Assembly: GCA_903834925.1 (NCBI GenBank)
Contig: CAILLA010000199.1
Location: 1 to 38,064 of the forward strand
DNA: 38,064 nt
From: an uncultured Schlesneria sp.
GTDB lineage: Bacteria > Planctomycetota > Planctomycetia > Planctomycetales > Planctomycetaceae
Direction of reading: 5' to 3'
Below, piece by piece: positions 1 through 8,513 of this stretch. The notes beneath the pieces are model-generated. The model saw only the letters and a program-made list of their open reading frames with translations, searched no databases and had not been told where the DNA came from. The translations under genes were made by a program, and so were the position numbers. Each line of letters begins with the position of its first letter. The stretch's first letter is position 1.

Positions 1-108
1 CAACTCGTCGCCGATGAAATCAGCGACACAAAACCAATGGACGAGTTTTGGAGAAATCGATCTCAGACCCAGCCTGGGTACCGCACTTACGCAAAGCACG
101 CTATTTAA
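1..108 (+). CDS. possible C-terminal end of a gene entering from the left
   Basis: Reading frame 1 is open from the first base to a TAA at 106-108 and would encode the last 35 residues of a protein (ending in residues YAKHAI). I do not recognise the family. In bufferin-type operons a DUF692 (BufB) gene often precedes a DUF2063 gene like the next one, but this tail does not look like a DUF692 C-terminus to me. It could equally be chance open sequence; a second frame is also open across the same bases. Confidence 0.3.
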   Translation, partial: QLVADEISDTKPMDEFWRNRSQTQPGYRTYAKHAI

Positions 109-280
109 CACTCAGGATTCGCAATCAGTGTCGTTCACTCACAGCCGGTTGATGCGCGTCGGAAGATGGTCTCGATTCTTTCCTGAAATTCCCAAAGTCA
201 CAAACGCTTCGACGAAAGGGCGGATAAGATGTCGGCACGCTGTATCGGAACCTGATCCCGGAAAAGATTTTTTCACGAAC

Positions 281-1186
281 ATGCCTGATACCTCACCGCT
301 CAATACGATTCAACGCTGGCTTCAGGCGGTCATTACGCACCCTGACGGAGTCCGAGCGGGTATCGATTCACCCACTGCCAGACAATTGGTTGAGGTCACT
401 CCAGTTGACGTTGAACAGGTCATCCTCCCTTCCCGAGAAATGACCAGCCTGGATCGGTTGCAGATTTATGGTCGAGCGTACTTCGGTCGATTGCTCGAAT
501 GCTTAGCGGCACAATTTCCTGCCATGCAACATGCCGCCGGAGAAGTCGCGTTCAACGGCCTCGCTTTCGGTTATCTGGTCGATCATCCGTCGAAATCGTA
601 CTCCCTTTCCTCGTTGGGCAATTCGTTCGACGAATATCTGGCTGCGACCAGACCTCCGCGATCCGACGATGTAGATCCGCTCACGCCAGACTTTGCGGAT
701 TTTCTGATCGAGTTGGCTCGGCTAGAACGGGTCTATGCCGAAGTCTTCGACGGACCAGGACCAGAACGATCAACGACACTAAACTTAAACGTGTTGGCCG
801 GACTGTCACCACAGCAGTTTGCCGACTCACGCATGGTATTTCATTCGTGCGTCAGACTGCTGGAACTTCAATTCCCGGTCCACGAGTATGCCACGGCAAT
901 CCGTCGCAAGTTGGAGCCAACCCCGCCAATCGCTCGTCCGATTCACCTGGTAGTCACTCGCCGTGACTACATCGTCCGCCGCTTCGAGGTCACCAAATTA
1001 CAGTTCCAGCTGCTGACATCACTGATGAAGGGAGAGACTGTCGGCGGGACGTTGATGCAACTACTCACCGAACCGACGACCGACGCGGCAACGCTGCAGA
1101 CGGACCTGCAATCATGGTTTCGCGACTGGTCAGCGGCACCGTTGTTTGCGGAACTTGTTCGTGATGTTCCAGAAGTGACGATTTAG
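281..1186 (+). CDS. DUF2063 (HvfC/BufC N-terminal-like) putative DNA-binding domain protein
   Basis: A 301-residue protein whose N-terminal half (about residues 5-105, LNTIQRWLQ, then LQIYGRAYFGRLLECLAAQFPA) matches the DUF2063/HvfC-BufC N-terminal domain, a helical domain annotated as putative DNA-binding. The family usually travels with DUF692 (BufB/HvfB) proteins that install copper-binding modifications on small peptides. Neither a DUF692 gene nor a Cys-rich precursor is visible here, but the sequence upstream is cut off by the window edge. The frame stays open back to position 14, but residues before the ATG at 281 look non-coding in composition and the family begins close to this motif, so I chose 281. 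No strong ribosome-binding site is visible. The C-terminal half (about 110-301) is less conserved and I cannot assign it. No signal peptide or membrane segment is seen. Confidence 0.75.
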   Translation: MPDTSPLNTIQRWLQAVITHPDGVRAGIDSPTARQLVEVTPVDVEQVILPSREMTSLDRLQIYGRAYFGRLLECLAAQFPAMQHAAGEVAFNGLAFGYLVDHPSKSYSLSSLGNSFDEYLAATRPPRSDDVDPLTPDFADFLIELARLERVYAEVFDGPGPERSTTLNLNVLAGLSPQQFADSRMVFHSCVRLLELQFPVHEYATAIRRKLEPTPPIARPIHLVVTRRDYIVRRFEVTKLQFQLLTSLMKGETVGGTLMQLLTEPTTDAATLQTDLQSWFRDWSAAPLFAELVRDVPEVTI

Positions 1187-1207
1187 CAGTTATGGATCGC
1201 AGCGGAA

Positions 1208-1257
1208 GCGAAGCAGAGCTTCGAAGAGTTGCGTTCCCAAGCTGGAGCTTGGGAACG
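1208..1257. repeat. intergenic palindromic repeat A, copy 1
   Basis: A 24-nt leader (1208-1231, GCGAAGCAGAGCTTCGAAGA...) is followed by a hairpin with perfect 12-bp arms CGTTCCCAAGCT (1232-1243) and AGCTTGGGAACG (1246-1257) around a 2-nt centre. An inverted copy lies at 5243-5292 with an identical 24-nt leader. It sits between the DUF2063 gene and the DUF1549 gene. The open frame running through it is not a true N-terminus of the downstream protein. Similar palindromes are common between genes in planctomycetes. Confidence 0.85.
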
Positions 1258-1459
1258 AGGAAAACCAGGAAAATCACGCCGAAACCCTGGTACCAGAAGT
1301 CCCATCCGTCGCATCAGTCCCATTTTCTTCAACGAGTTACAGCACCCTGCAATTACGACGCAATTGCAACCGCTTATCGGATCGGTCATGATGAATTGTC
1401 TCGACCGGGCTGATTTCATAATCGGCCTGCTTCCCCGCCGATTGTCAGGAGTCCCCCCA

Positions 1460-3937
1460 ATGTCGCTCCGAGTTTTTTCCATTTTGTTCGTCACGGCGTT
1501 CGGCCTGACGACGAACAATGCTTTCGGTGCCGACCCTTTTACGATTACTCCGGCAGAAGTCGCATTGAAAGGGAAGTTCGCTCAGACTCAACTTGTTGTG
1601 ATTGCCACCGCAGGTGAACGTGGTCCCTCATCGGCTGAGGATTTCACTCGTAAAGCCAGTTTCACTTCTTCGAACGATCAGGTTGCTGTTGTCTCGACCT
1701 CAGGTCGAGTCTTCCCGCGTGGTGATGGAACTGCGGAAATTTCCGTCAAGGTTGGTGATGCTGTCCAATCGGTGAAAGTCGCCGTGACGGGAGTTGTCGC
1801 GGAACCGGTGATTGATTATCTCGAACAGGTTCGCCCGGTTCTGTACAAGGCGGGCTGTAATATGGGAGCCTGTCACGCCGCCCAGCATGGTCAAGGTGGC
1901 TTCAAACTGAGCGTGTTCGGATTCGATCCTGGTGCTGACCGAACGGCGATTGCTCGCGAAGGACTTGGTCGACGAATCAATCAAATCGACCCAACCGACA
2001 GTTTGCTGCTTCGGAAGCCGACGATGCAGGTTCCACATAGCGGCGGACGTCGGCTTGAAGTTGGGTCGCCTGATTACGAACTGCTCTCCGCCTGGATTCG
2101 CGGCGGTGCTCCCGGCCCGGCGACCGAACGTCCAATTTCAAAACTGGTCGTGACGCCCAATCATCGACTTGGCGAACCGGGTCTGACACAACAATTACGA
2201 GTCGACGTCGTCTACGCCGATGGAACTTCGCGAGATGTCACCGCCTGGGCCAAATTCGATTCGATGGACGAGGGGCTGGTCAGTGTCTCACGCGAGGGGT
2301 ACTGCACTGTCGCAGGTCGTGGTCAAGCGGCTGTCATGGTTCGATTTGAAGGCCAGGCCGATATTGCGATGTTTGTCATTCCCTATGGCCCACCCGCTCA
2401 CCTTGATGGTTGGATTGATCACAACTTCATCGATGCCCTCGCTGCGACCAAATTTCGAGAACTCGGAATCGAACCTTCCCCTCTTTGCGACGACGCCACG
2501 TTCTTGCGTCGAGTCTTCCTCGATGCGACCGGAACCCTGCCGACTCGCGACGAAGTCAATGAATTCCTGGCCAGCGCACAAGCCGGTGCTTCAGTCACCG
2601 ACCGACGAACGGCCTGGATCGATCGAGTGCTCGGGCTGGCTGATTCACCCAGTAAAGGACTTTACAACGAACGTTACGCAGCCTACTGGACGCTGAAGTG
2701 GTCGGACCTGATCCGCAACAACAGTCGTGATCTGCAAGAGACGGGCATGTGGGCCTTGCACAACTGGATCAAAGGAGCATTCCGCGAGAACTTGTCGTTT
2801 GACAAGTTCGTCTCTCAACTCGTGCAGGGAAAAGGGTCAAGTTTTTCAAACGGACCCGCCAATTACTTCATCGTCAACAACACTCCACAAATTCTGGCCG
2901 AATCGACCTCACAGTTATTTCTCGGAACGCGTCTGACGTGTGCCCAGTGTCACCATCATCCGTTCGAGAAATACAGTCAGGACGACTACTACAGCTTTGC
3001 TGCGTTCTTCGCCCGGACGGGTCTCAAGTCGAGTCAGGAATTCGGCCTGTTCGGCGGTGAACGAGTCGTCATCATCCGCACAGGTGGCGAAGTCTCTCAG
3101 CCCCGAACTGGTAAAATCATGCCCCCGAAACCACTCGACGCCGATCCCGTCGATCATCCGCTCGATCGCCGCATCGCGCTCGCTCAATGGATCACCTCCC
3201 CGACCAACCCCGCCTTCGCACGAGCGACCGCCAACCGTTATGTCGGCTTTCTGTTAGGACGAGGTCTCGTCGAACCCGTCGACGATCTGCGTCCCACGAA
3301 TCCACCGACAAACCCCGCCATGCTTCAGGCGATGGCCGATGACTTCATCAAGAATGGTTTTAATCTCAAGCAACTCGTTCGCACGATCATGGTTTCCCGA
3401 CTGTACCAGCTCGATTCGCAGCCGACGGCGCAAAACGTGGCCGACTCACGGTTTTACAGCCATTTCGAGGTAAAACGTCTAGCAGCCGAACCACTGCTCG
3501 ACGCGATCGACTTTGCAGCGGGAACGCAGACCAAATTCAACAACCTGCCGTTGGGGACGCGGGCGATCGAAATCCCCGACGCCGAATATCCCGACTATTT
3601 TCTCAATACATTCGCGAAACCACGTCGGATGAGTGTCTGCGAATGCGAACGATCGCCAGACGCCAATCTGGCTCAAGCCCTGCACACGCTAAACGGCGAC
3701 ATCCTTTCCACAAAGATCGCCTTAAACACAGGACGTGTCGAAAAGGTGCTGGCTGAAAAGAAGCCGCACGCCGAGATCGTCACCGACCTCTATTACGCAA
3801 CACTTTCACGAGTACCATCAGCCGCAGAACTCGCAGCATCAGAGCGATTGCTGACGGAATACACATCCCCAAAAGAGTGCTACGAAGATCTGCTGTGGGC
3901 GTTAATCAATTCCAAGTCGTTTTTGTTTGTGCATTGA
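1460..3937 (+). CDS. secreted cytochrome-like DUF1549/DUF1553 protein with Ig-like domains
   Basis: An 825-residue exported protein of the planctomycete PSCyt1/PSD1-type family. Residues 1-24 form a signal peptide (MSLRVFSILFVTAFG). Domains in order: a bacterial Ig-like (BIG2) domain (about 25-112); a cytochrome-c-like segment with CNMGACH at 133-139, a CX4CH variant haem motif; a second Ig-like domain (about 205-300); DUF1549 (about 310-520) containing a canonical CAQCH haem site at 494-498; and DUF1553 to the end. The frame extends upstream to 1229 through repeat A, but the ATG at 1460 has AGGAG nine bases before it and opens directly into the signal peptide. The biochemical role of the family is unknown; it is usually inferred to be a periplasmic haem protein acting with DUF1501 proteins. 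Here no DUF1501 gene follows; an aldo/keto reductase does. Confidence 0.92.
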   Translation: MSLRVFSILFVTAFGLTTNNAFGADPFTITPAEVALKGKFAQTQLVVIATAGERGPSSAEDFTRKASFTSSNDQVAVVSTSGRVFPRGDGTAEISVKVGDAVQSVKVAVTGVVAEPVIDYLEQVRPVLYKAGCNMGACHAAQHGQGGFKLSVFGFDPGADRTAIAREGLGRRINQIDPTDSLLLRKPTMQVPHSGGRRLEVGSPDYELLSAWIRGGAPGPATERPISKLVVTPNHRLGEPGLTQQLRVDVVYADGTSRDVTAWAKFDSMDEGLVSVSREGYCTVAGRGQAAVMVRFEGQADIAMFVIPYGPPAHLDGWIDHNFIDALAATKFRELGIEPSPLCDDATFLRRVFLDATGTLPTRDEVNEFLASAQAGASVTDRRTAWIDRVLGLADSPSKGLYNERYAAYWTLKWSDLIRNNSRDLQETGMWALHNWIKGAFRENLSFDKFVSQLVQGKGSSFSNGPANYFIVNNTPQILAESTSQLFLGTRLTCAQCHHHPFEKYSQDDYYSFAAFFARTGLKSSQEFGLFGGERVVIIRTGGEVSQPRTGKIMPPKPLDADPVDHPLDRRIALAQWITSPTNPAFARATANRYVGFLLGRGLVEPVDDLRPTNPPTNPAMLQAMADDFIKNGFNLKQLVRTIMVSRLYQLDSQPTAQNVADSRFYSHFEVKRLAAEPLLDAIDFAAGTQTKFNNLPLGTRAIEIPDAEYPDYFLNTFAKPRRMSVCECERSPDANLAQALHTLNGDILSTKIALNTGRVEKVLAEKKPHAEIVTDLYYATLSRVPSAAELAASERLLTEYTSPKECYEDLLWALINSKSFLFVH

Positions 3938-3940
3938 CCA

Positions 3941-3971
3941 AAGTCGCCATCATCGCTCCCGCGCGATGAGC
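3941..3971. repeat. intergenic repeat B, diverged copy
   Basis: AAGTCGCCATCATCGCTCCC followed by GCGCGATGAGC closely matches the two copies at 31367-31399 and 31503-31535. The sequence just beyond (ctcgagaa, tgccaa, caaatca) also resembles the interior of the 31.4-kb element, so this is probably a degenerate longer copy. It starts four bases after the DUF1549 stop codon and contains a short CATCGC/GCGATG hairpin. The rest of the 249-bp gap to the next gene shows nothing I can name. Confidence 0.7.
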
Positions 3972-4186
3972 CTTTCTCGAGAATGAGTCGATCATTGCCA
4001 AGGCATCAAATCAATTTGTTACTTCTTACTTCGTTATCTTCTGTTCAAGATTCTTTAAGTATTCATTCCGGGTTAAATCGACCTTGTTCGCCAACTCCTT
4101 CAAGCCTGAATTTCATGTTTGAAAACAAAGATCACTCCGTTTGTTCTAATCGTTTCATCCGCGTCTAAAAGAGTAAGCTTCTCATC

Positions 4187-5221
4187 ATGGAATATCGTCA
4201 GCTCGGCGGTTCAGGTTTCAAAGTCCCAGTCCTCAGTCTCGGGACAGGCACGTTCGGCGGAGGCGGACCACTCTTCAAAGCCTGGGGTTCGACCGACGTG
4301 GCCGAAGCGACGCGGCTGGTCGACATCTGCCTGGACTCTGGCCTGAACATGTTCGACACGGCCGACGTCTATTCGCAGGGAATGGCCGAAGAAATCCTGG
4401 GCGAAGCGATCAAAGGCCGACGTCAAAAAGTCATCATTTCGACCAAAGGAACATTCCGGACCGGTCCAGGACCCAACGATCTCGGCTCGTCGCGGCAATA
4501 TCTAATCCGAGCGGTTGATGCGAGCCTCAGTCGGCTCGGTACGGATTACATCGACCTCTATCAACTGCACGGCTTCGACGCGATCACACCCGTGGAAGAA
4601 GTCCTGGGCACACTGAACGAACTCGTCCGAGCAGGCAAGATCCGTTACATCGGCTGTTCGAACTTTTCGGGCTGGCACCTGATGAAATCGCTAAGCGTTT
4701 CCGAGCGATACGGTCTGACCAGGTACGTAGCACACCAAGCCTATTATTCGCTGGTCGGCCGCGAATACGAATGGGAACTAATGCCCCTGGCACTCGATCA
4801 GAAAGTCGGTGCCGTCGTTTGGAGTCCATTAGGTTGGGGCCGACTGACAGGAAAAATCCGTCGAGGCCAACCACTACCGTCATCCAGCCGCTTAACCAGC
4901 CAGGTCGCATTCGACGCAGGCCCACAGATTCCCGATGAGCTGTTATTCAAAGTGATCGACGCACTGGACGAAGTCGCGAAAGAGACCGGTAAGACGATCC
5001 CCCAGATCGCCTTGAACTGGCTACTCCAGCGACCAAGTGTCGCCAACATTATCGTCGGAGCTCGCAACGAAACGCAGTTGCGAGAAAACCTCGGTGCGGT
5101 GGGCTGGAACCTTTCCAAAGAACAGACCGCAAAACTCGACGCCGCCAGTAGTACGCCATTGACCTACCCCTATTGGCATCAACGCGGCTTTGCCGAACGA
5201 AACCCACCGCCAGTCAGTTAA
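4187..5221 (+). CDS. aldo/keto reductase
   Basis: A 344-residue cytosolic NAD(P)H-dependent oxidoreductase of the aldo/keto reductase superfamily, a (beta/alpha)8 barrel that reduces carbonyl groups. The catalytic tetrad is complete: Asp57 (NMFDTADVY), Tyr62, Lys87 (VIISTKG) and His128 (LYQLHGFD). Strand motifs GCSNFSGWHL and WSPLGWGRLTGK, and the late NIIVGARNETQL cofactor-binding segment, are all present. Overall it resembles the YajO/Tas-like bacterial subgroup (AKR11/12-like). Length is normal. The ATG at 4187 opens MEYRQLGGSG, the usual family start. It stands between an upstream DUF1549 gene and a convergent DUF1570 gene. The substrate cannot be predicted. Confidence 0.95.
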   Translation: MEYRQLGGSGFKVPVLSLGTGTFGGGGPLFKAWGSTDVAEATRLVDICLDSGLNMFDTADVYSQGMAEEILGEAIKGRRQKVIISTKGTFRTGPGPNDLGSSRQYLIRAVDASLSRLGTDYIDLYQLHGFDAITPVEEVLGTLNELVRAGKIRYIGCSNFSGWHLMKSLSVSERYGLTRYVAHQAYYSLVGREYEWELMPLALDQKVGAVVWSPLGWGRLTGKIRRGQPLPSSSRLTSQVAFDAGPQIPDELLFKVIDALDEVAKETGKTIPQIALNWLLQRPSVANIIVGARNETQLRENLGAVGWNLSKEQTAKLDAASSTPLTYPYWHQRGFAERNPPPVS

Positions 5222-5620
5222 TGATTTTCTGTGATCTTCTCTCGTTACCAAGCTCCAGCTTGGTAACGCAACTCTTCGAAGCTCTGCTTCGCAACCAGCA
5301 AGACCGGCAGCCAATCCAAACAGCCCAATCGCCAGAACAGAAGACGCAGAAATTCCCTTTATTTCGACAAGACGAAAGAAACGACTGTCAGCAGGCGGAA
5401 GATCGAAATTGGAACAATCCCTTAAAGCGAAAACTCTTGCGACTAACCCATTCCGGTTACACTTTCAACCCTGATCAGATCCTATTAGGCGTGCCCGCGA
5501 TTCGATAGCATTTCGTGAAGCGCCTATCAGGGAGACTCCATTACCTTATCTCCGTCAATCTTGTGACACTGGTTTTTGATGTCTGATTCTCATGGGCGAC
5601 TCTTTTGCTGCTAACGGCTT
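5222..5620. other. intergenic region between convergent genes
   Basis: About 400 bases between the converging aldo/keto reductase and DUF1570 genes. It contains repeat A copy 2 at 5243-5292. The remainder holds only short overlapping open frames without coding character. I see no clear rho-independent terminator beyond the repeat hairpin itself, which could serve that role. Confidence 0.6.
5243..5292. repeat. intergenic palindromic repeat A, copy 2 (inverted)
   Basis: Hairpin arms CGTTACCAAGCT (5243-5254) and AGCTTGGTAACG (5257-5268), followed by 24 nt (5269-5292) that are the exact reverse complement of the leader of copy 1 at 1208-1231. Compared with copy 1, one base on each arm has changed (C to A and G to T), so the stem stays fully paired. 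The hairpin starts 21 bases after the aldo/keto reductase stop. Confidence 0.85.
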
Positions 5621-7192
5621 TCAGTTGCCACTCCAGATGGGGACTGGAAACTGACCTCGCTGCCAGGCTTTGCCCGTTTCGCTGTCGGGGACGGCCGTTT
5701 TGACTTTGACTCGAAACGTTTGTGAAGGACCGCCGGGGCTTCCTTTCATCGGCTTTCTCGCCAATTGCGGCGGGAGTTGCGAAACCTTGTGAGGTGCGAC
5801 GTTGGCGAGAAACCATTCGGCATAAGTTCCACCGTCCGTTTCGACGGTCACCAGAAAACTCATCGGACGAATCTGGGACATATTTCTCAGTGTCCCTCCA
5901 ACTTCAGGAACACCATCACGTTGGGTTTTGAAGGCCGTCATATGGACCTCGGCCAGGTTCATTTGAGAAGTGGAATACCCGTGTTCTGTTTTGTCTCCAA
6001 ATGAGACGTTCTGTTTCCTCGCAGCTTGTTCAAGAGCTTGTGGAAACTCACTTTGCAACTTGCCAACTCGCTTGCCGAAGATCTTTTCGAAGTCATCGAT
6101 TCGCGTCTTTGCATCGTCGACCTGCAACGTTTGCTTCTGACTGAGTAACTTCAGGTACTCAACATATTGCTTCCGATATTTGGTGACGAGAAACCAGTGA
6201 ATACTCCATGCATGTGCGTAAGCTTCGCCTGCCAGGACGTCACCGCGAAACGCTTTGTCGTCAGCGACGACATCATCCCAGTCAACAGTCCGTGCTCGCA
6301 TGGCCCCCTTACCGTATCGCGAACTGACTCGGAGTGGACCACCATTGATCTTGTCACCATTTCCTTCGAAACCGGTGGCGATCCCCTCACTGAACCAGAC
6401 TGGGGACGGCGAAAGCCGATGCAACAGACCACGGTTATAAGTTTGCTGATGGATCGCTTCGTGCAAGGGAGTTTCAAATGTGTGGCATTCACTCATGCGG
6501 ATCACCAACCGGTTCGAGAGACCGCTGTAGTAGCCGAGGATTGAACCGGCAGAGAGTCCCCGTCCGCCGGTTTCCTCCTCCGTGAATTTCATGAAATCGT
6601 CGTCGGTCTCGAAAATCAGCAGGACCAGTGGGAATCGCGGCTTATCGGTTTCAATCTTCAGATCGTTGATAAAGTCGAGAAACACTTTTTCGACGGTCTT
6701 CATGAAAGTTGCCCCCTTCTTCAAACAGACGTTAGCCTTCGCCTCGAACTGTTTGGGAAGTGGTTCTGATAAGACGAGACCGATGACATACGATCCATCG
6801 GTATGAGCACGGAATTTGTCGGCACCAAACTTTTCCGTGAGGCGACTGATCATTTCGGCACCCGTGATCGGATCGGGGCCGGGACCAATTTCTCGATTCA
6901 GAATCTGCTGTTGAGGAACAAAATCGATCCGGCCGTCATTCCGCTCCAAAGCCATCAGGCCCTGGCCTTCGCCAACGAGGCGGGCGTCGACCAGGACTCT
7001 ATTGCCGTCGTCTTCCCTGACCGTAAACGTATCGCTGAAGGCGGACGGCGATACGGAAATCAGCATGCAGAAAATTAGCGGCAGCGTAAAAAAAGCAACA
7101 CGCATGACGAAGCCTGCAAGACGAAGTTTTTTCACCGACATGCTGAAAATGTGCGTCCACCATTGATGAAAACAATGGGTTGACCTGATCAT
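5621..7192 (-). CDS. exported DUF1570 metallopeptidase-like protein
   Basis: A DUF1570 protein, a family common in planctomycetes and related to peptidase-MA-like zinc metalloproteases. The zinc motif HEAIH (residues 244-248 from this start) is followed by PVWFSEGIATGFE, which supplies the expected third ligand Glu. A hydrophobic signal sequence (VAFFTLPLIFCMLISVSPSAFS) predicts export. The start is uncertain. The ATG at 7192 overlaps the stop of the upstream DinB-like gene as TGATG, which suggests translational coupling, but puts about 30 residues ahead of the signal core. ATGs at 7141 (MSVKKLRL) and 7105 (MRVAFF) would give more usual signal peptides. It is the last gene of a three-gene minus-strand operon. 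Substrate unknown; activity is inferred from the motif only. Confidence 0.85.
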   Translation of the reverse strand: MIRSTHCFHQWWTHIFSMSVKKLRLAGFVMRVAFFTLPLIFCMLISVSPSAFSDTFTVREDDGNRVLVDARLVGEGQGLMALERNDGRIDFVPQQQILNREIGPGPDPITGAEMISRLTEKFGADKFRAHTDGSYVIGLVLSEPLPKQFEAKANVCLKKGATFMKTVEKVFLDFINDLKIETDKPRFPLVLLIFETDDDFMKFTEEETGGRGLSAGSILGYYSGLSNRLVIRMSECHTFETPLHEAIHQQTYNRGLLHRLSPSPVWFSEGIATGFEGNGDKINGGPLRVSSRYGKGAMRARTVDWDDVVADDKAFRGDVLAGEAYAHAWSIHWFLVTKYRKQYVEYLKLLSQKQTLQVDDAKTRIDDFEKIFGKRVGKLQSEFPQALEQAARKQNVSFGDKTEHGYSTSQMNLAEVHMTAFKTQRDGVPEVGGTLRNMSQIRPMSFLVTVETDGGTYAEWFLANVAPHKVSQLPPQLARKPMKGSPGGPSQTFRVKVKTAVPDSETGKAWQRGQFPVPIWSGN

Positions 7193-7686
7193 CAAGCTTT
7201 CGGTTGCCCGGCCTTCCAAAGATTGAATGTGATATGTGCCTGCCCCTGATGGTGAGCTTCATGCCAAATCAAGATTTGCAGGATGCGACGAATGTCCCAG
7301 CCTCGCTCGCGATACCAGGGGAGGATTGTATCCAGGTCACTGTCGCTGAACTTCGAAAAGCAAGACAGAACGTGCTGACGTGATTCGGTGAGCACCTGTC
7401 GAATCAAGTCGATCGAGGGGATATTGTCATCAGGTACGCTTCCAAACTTGAACCGGGGAACCATGTCGGCAAACGCTGGTGCGACGTTCAACATTCGTTC
7501 TGTTGCGGTCAATTCTTCAGTAATACCGATGTGGGTTAACTGCCAGCCAATATGAGCTCGACCCGGCCCTGGTCGCCAACCGAGAACCGCAGCGGGGTCA
7601 GGCAGTTTCGCGATTTCTTCCAGCGTCCCAAGAGTCCTGACACGACATTGCACCATGACGTCGGTCAACACGCTGATCGTATTCAT
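7192..7686 (-). CDS. DinB-like (DinB/DUF664 superfamily) protein
   Basis: A 164-residue four-helix-bundle protein of the DinB/YfiT superfamily. The three metal-binding histidines are recognisable: His52 (WQLTHIG) and the C-terminal HEAHHQGQAH with His142 and His146. Members bind a divalent metal and include thiol-dependent transferases (bacillithiol, mycothiol), but most are uncharacterised and the substrate cannot be read from this sequence. The stop overlaps the next gene's candidate ATG (TGATG), and only 21 bases separate it from the upstream membrane-protein gene, so the three are probably one transcript. Confidence 0.85.
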   Translation of the reverse strand: MNTISVLTDVMVQCRVRTLGTLEEIAKLPDPAAVLGWRPGPGRAHIGWQLTHIGITEELTATERMLNVAPAFADMVPRFKFGSVPDDNIPSIDLIRQVLTESRQHVLSCFSKFSDSDLDTILPWYRERGWDIRRILQILIWHEAHHQGQAHITFNLWKAGQPKA

Positions 7687-7707
7687 TGGAATTCCTTGAT
7701 ATCGTTT

Positions 7708-8193
7708 TTAAGCAACGGAAACGGGTTCGAATTGAGCGACGAGTTTTACCAGAGCATCCTGGGGATTCATATTAAAAAGCGCTTTGCCACCAGTCCCCCA
7801 TGAGCCCTGATTAAAGTGAAACACAGCGGCAGCATCACGGACCGTGGCGACAGCGGCGACGTCTTCCATGTCGCCCCCTTCAATCGCTTCGAAGCGGACA
7901 TTGATGCCAACAAACGCGGTTAACAAACCGGTTGTCTTGTCACGCGCAAAGGTGACATTGTCGAACCATTCACAGTCCAGCCACTTGAGACCACGCGGCT
8001 TTCCTAACGATTGCGCCAAGTCAAAGAATTTGGCTTCGAGCTTCTCACGATGAATATGGAAGAGGACGATTGCCCGACGCGCATCTTGCGATTGCCACCA
8101 GGCGGCGAGTGGAATGGACGCAAATGCCAAGCCCAGCAATGCAATGGCACCGATGCCGAGACTCAACAGCCATCCCATGATGATTTCCATCAA
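7708..8193 (-). CDS. small membrane-anchored conserved hypothetical protein
   Basis: A 161-residue protein with one N-terminal membrane segment (about residues 6-33, GWLLSLGIGAIALLGLAFASIPLAAWW) followed by a soluble domain with no motif I recognise. The segment WLDCEWFDNVTFARDKTTGLLTAFVGINVRFEAIEGGDMEDV resembles hypotheticals seen in other planctomycetes. Three Met codons (8193, 8190, 8178) could start it. It is the first gene of the minus-strand operon with the DinB-like and DUF1570 genes, and is divergent from the TPR gene at 8514. Function unknown. Confidence 0.75.
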   Translation of the reverse strand: MMEIIMGWLLSLGIGAIALLGLAFASIPLAAWWQSQDARRAIVLFHIHREKLEAKFFDLAQSLGKPRGLKWLDCEWFDNVTFARDKTTGLLTAFVGINVRFEAIEGGDMEDVAAVATVRDAAAVFHFNQGSWGTGGKALFNMNPQDALVKLVAQFEPVSVA

Positions 8194-8513
8194 TCCGCGA
8201 TCAATTCGATTTTGTGTCCGTTTGCGAGATTATCAGCGCGAGCAAGTTCGAACTGTACCACGTTGGCGGGAAAAATCACCGCTCGAACGATTGAAATTTT
8301 CGGGGAGAGCTGAGGCCGAAAATCTGTTTTCCACGAATAATCTGCCTGAATCGCTCGAAAATCCGCGAGGTGATGATTCCGGTCAGTCAGCTGGTAATTG
8401 GAGAATTAGCGTATTGTAAGGATTTTACGCACTACGTTTCGGCGTGAAACACGCTAAAAGATTAGGGTCGAAACGTGAGAATCGAAATCCGATCTCTCTG
8501 AGAGATCACAGAA
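8194..8513. other. divergent intergenic region
   Basis: About 320 bases between two divergently transcribed genes, so it should hold promoters for both. I see no pair of -35/-10 hexamers at good spacing. The sequence TTTCGGCGTGAAACACGC near 8437 has a weak inverted repeat. No gene is evident. Confidence 0.45.

Noticed and set aside
1208-1459. N-terminal extension of the DUF1549 protein from 1229
   Set aside because: The extra 77 residues are encoded by repeat A and intergenic sequence; the ATG at 1460 has a good ribosome-binding site and starts a signal peptide.
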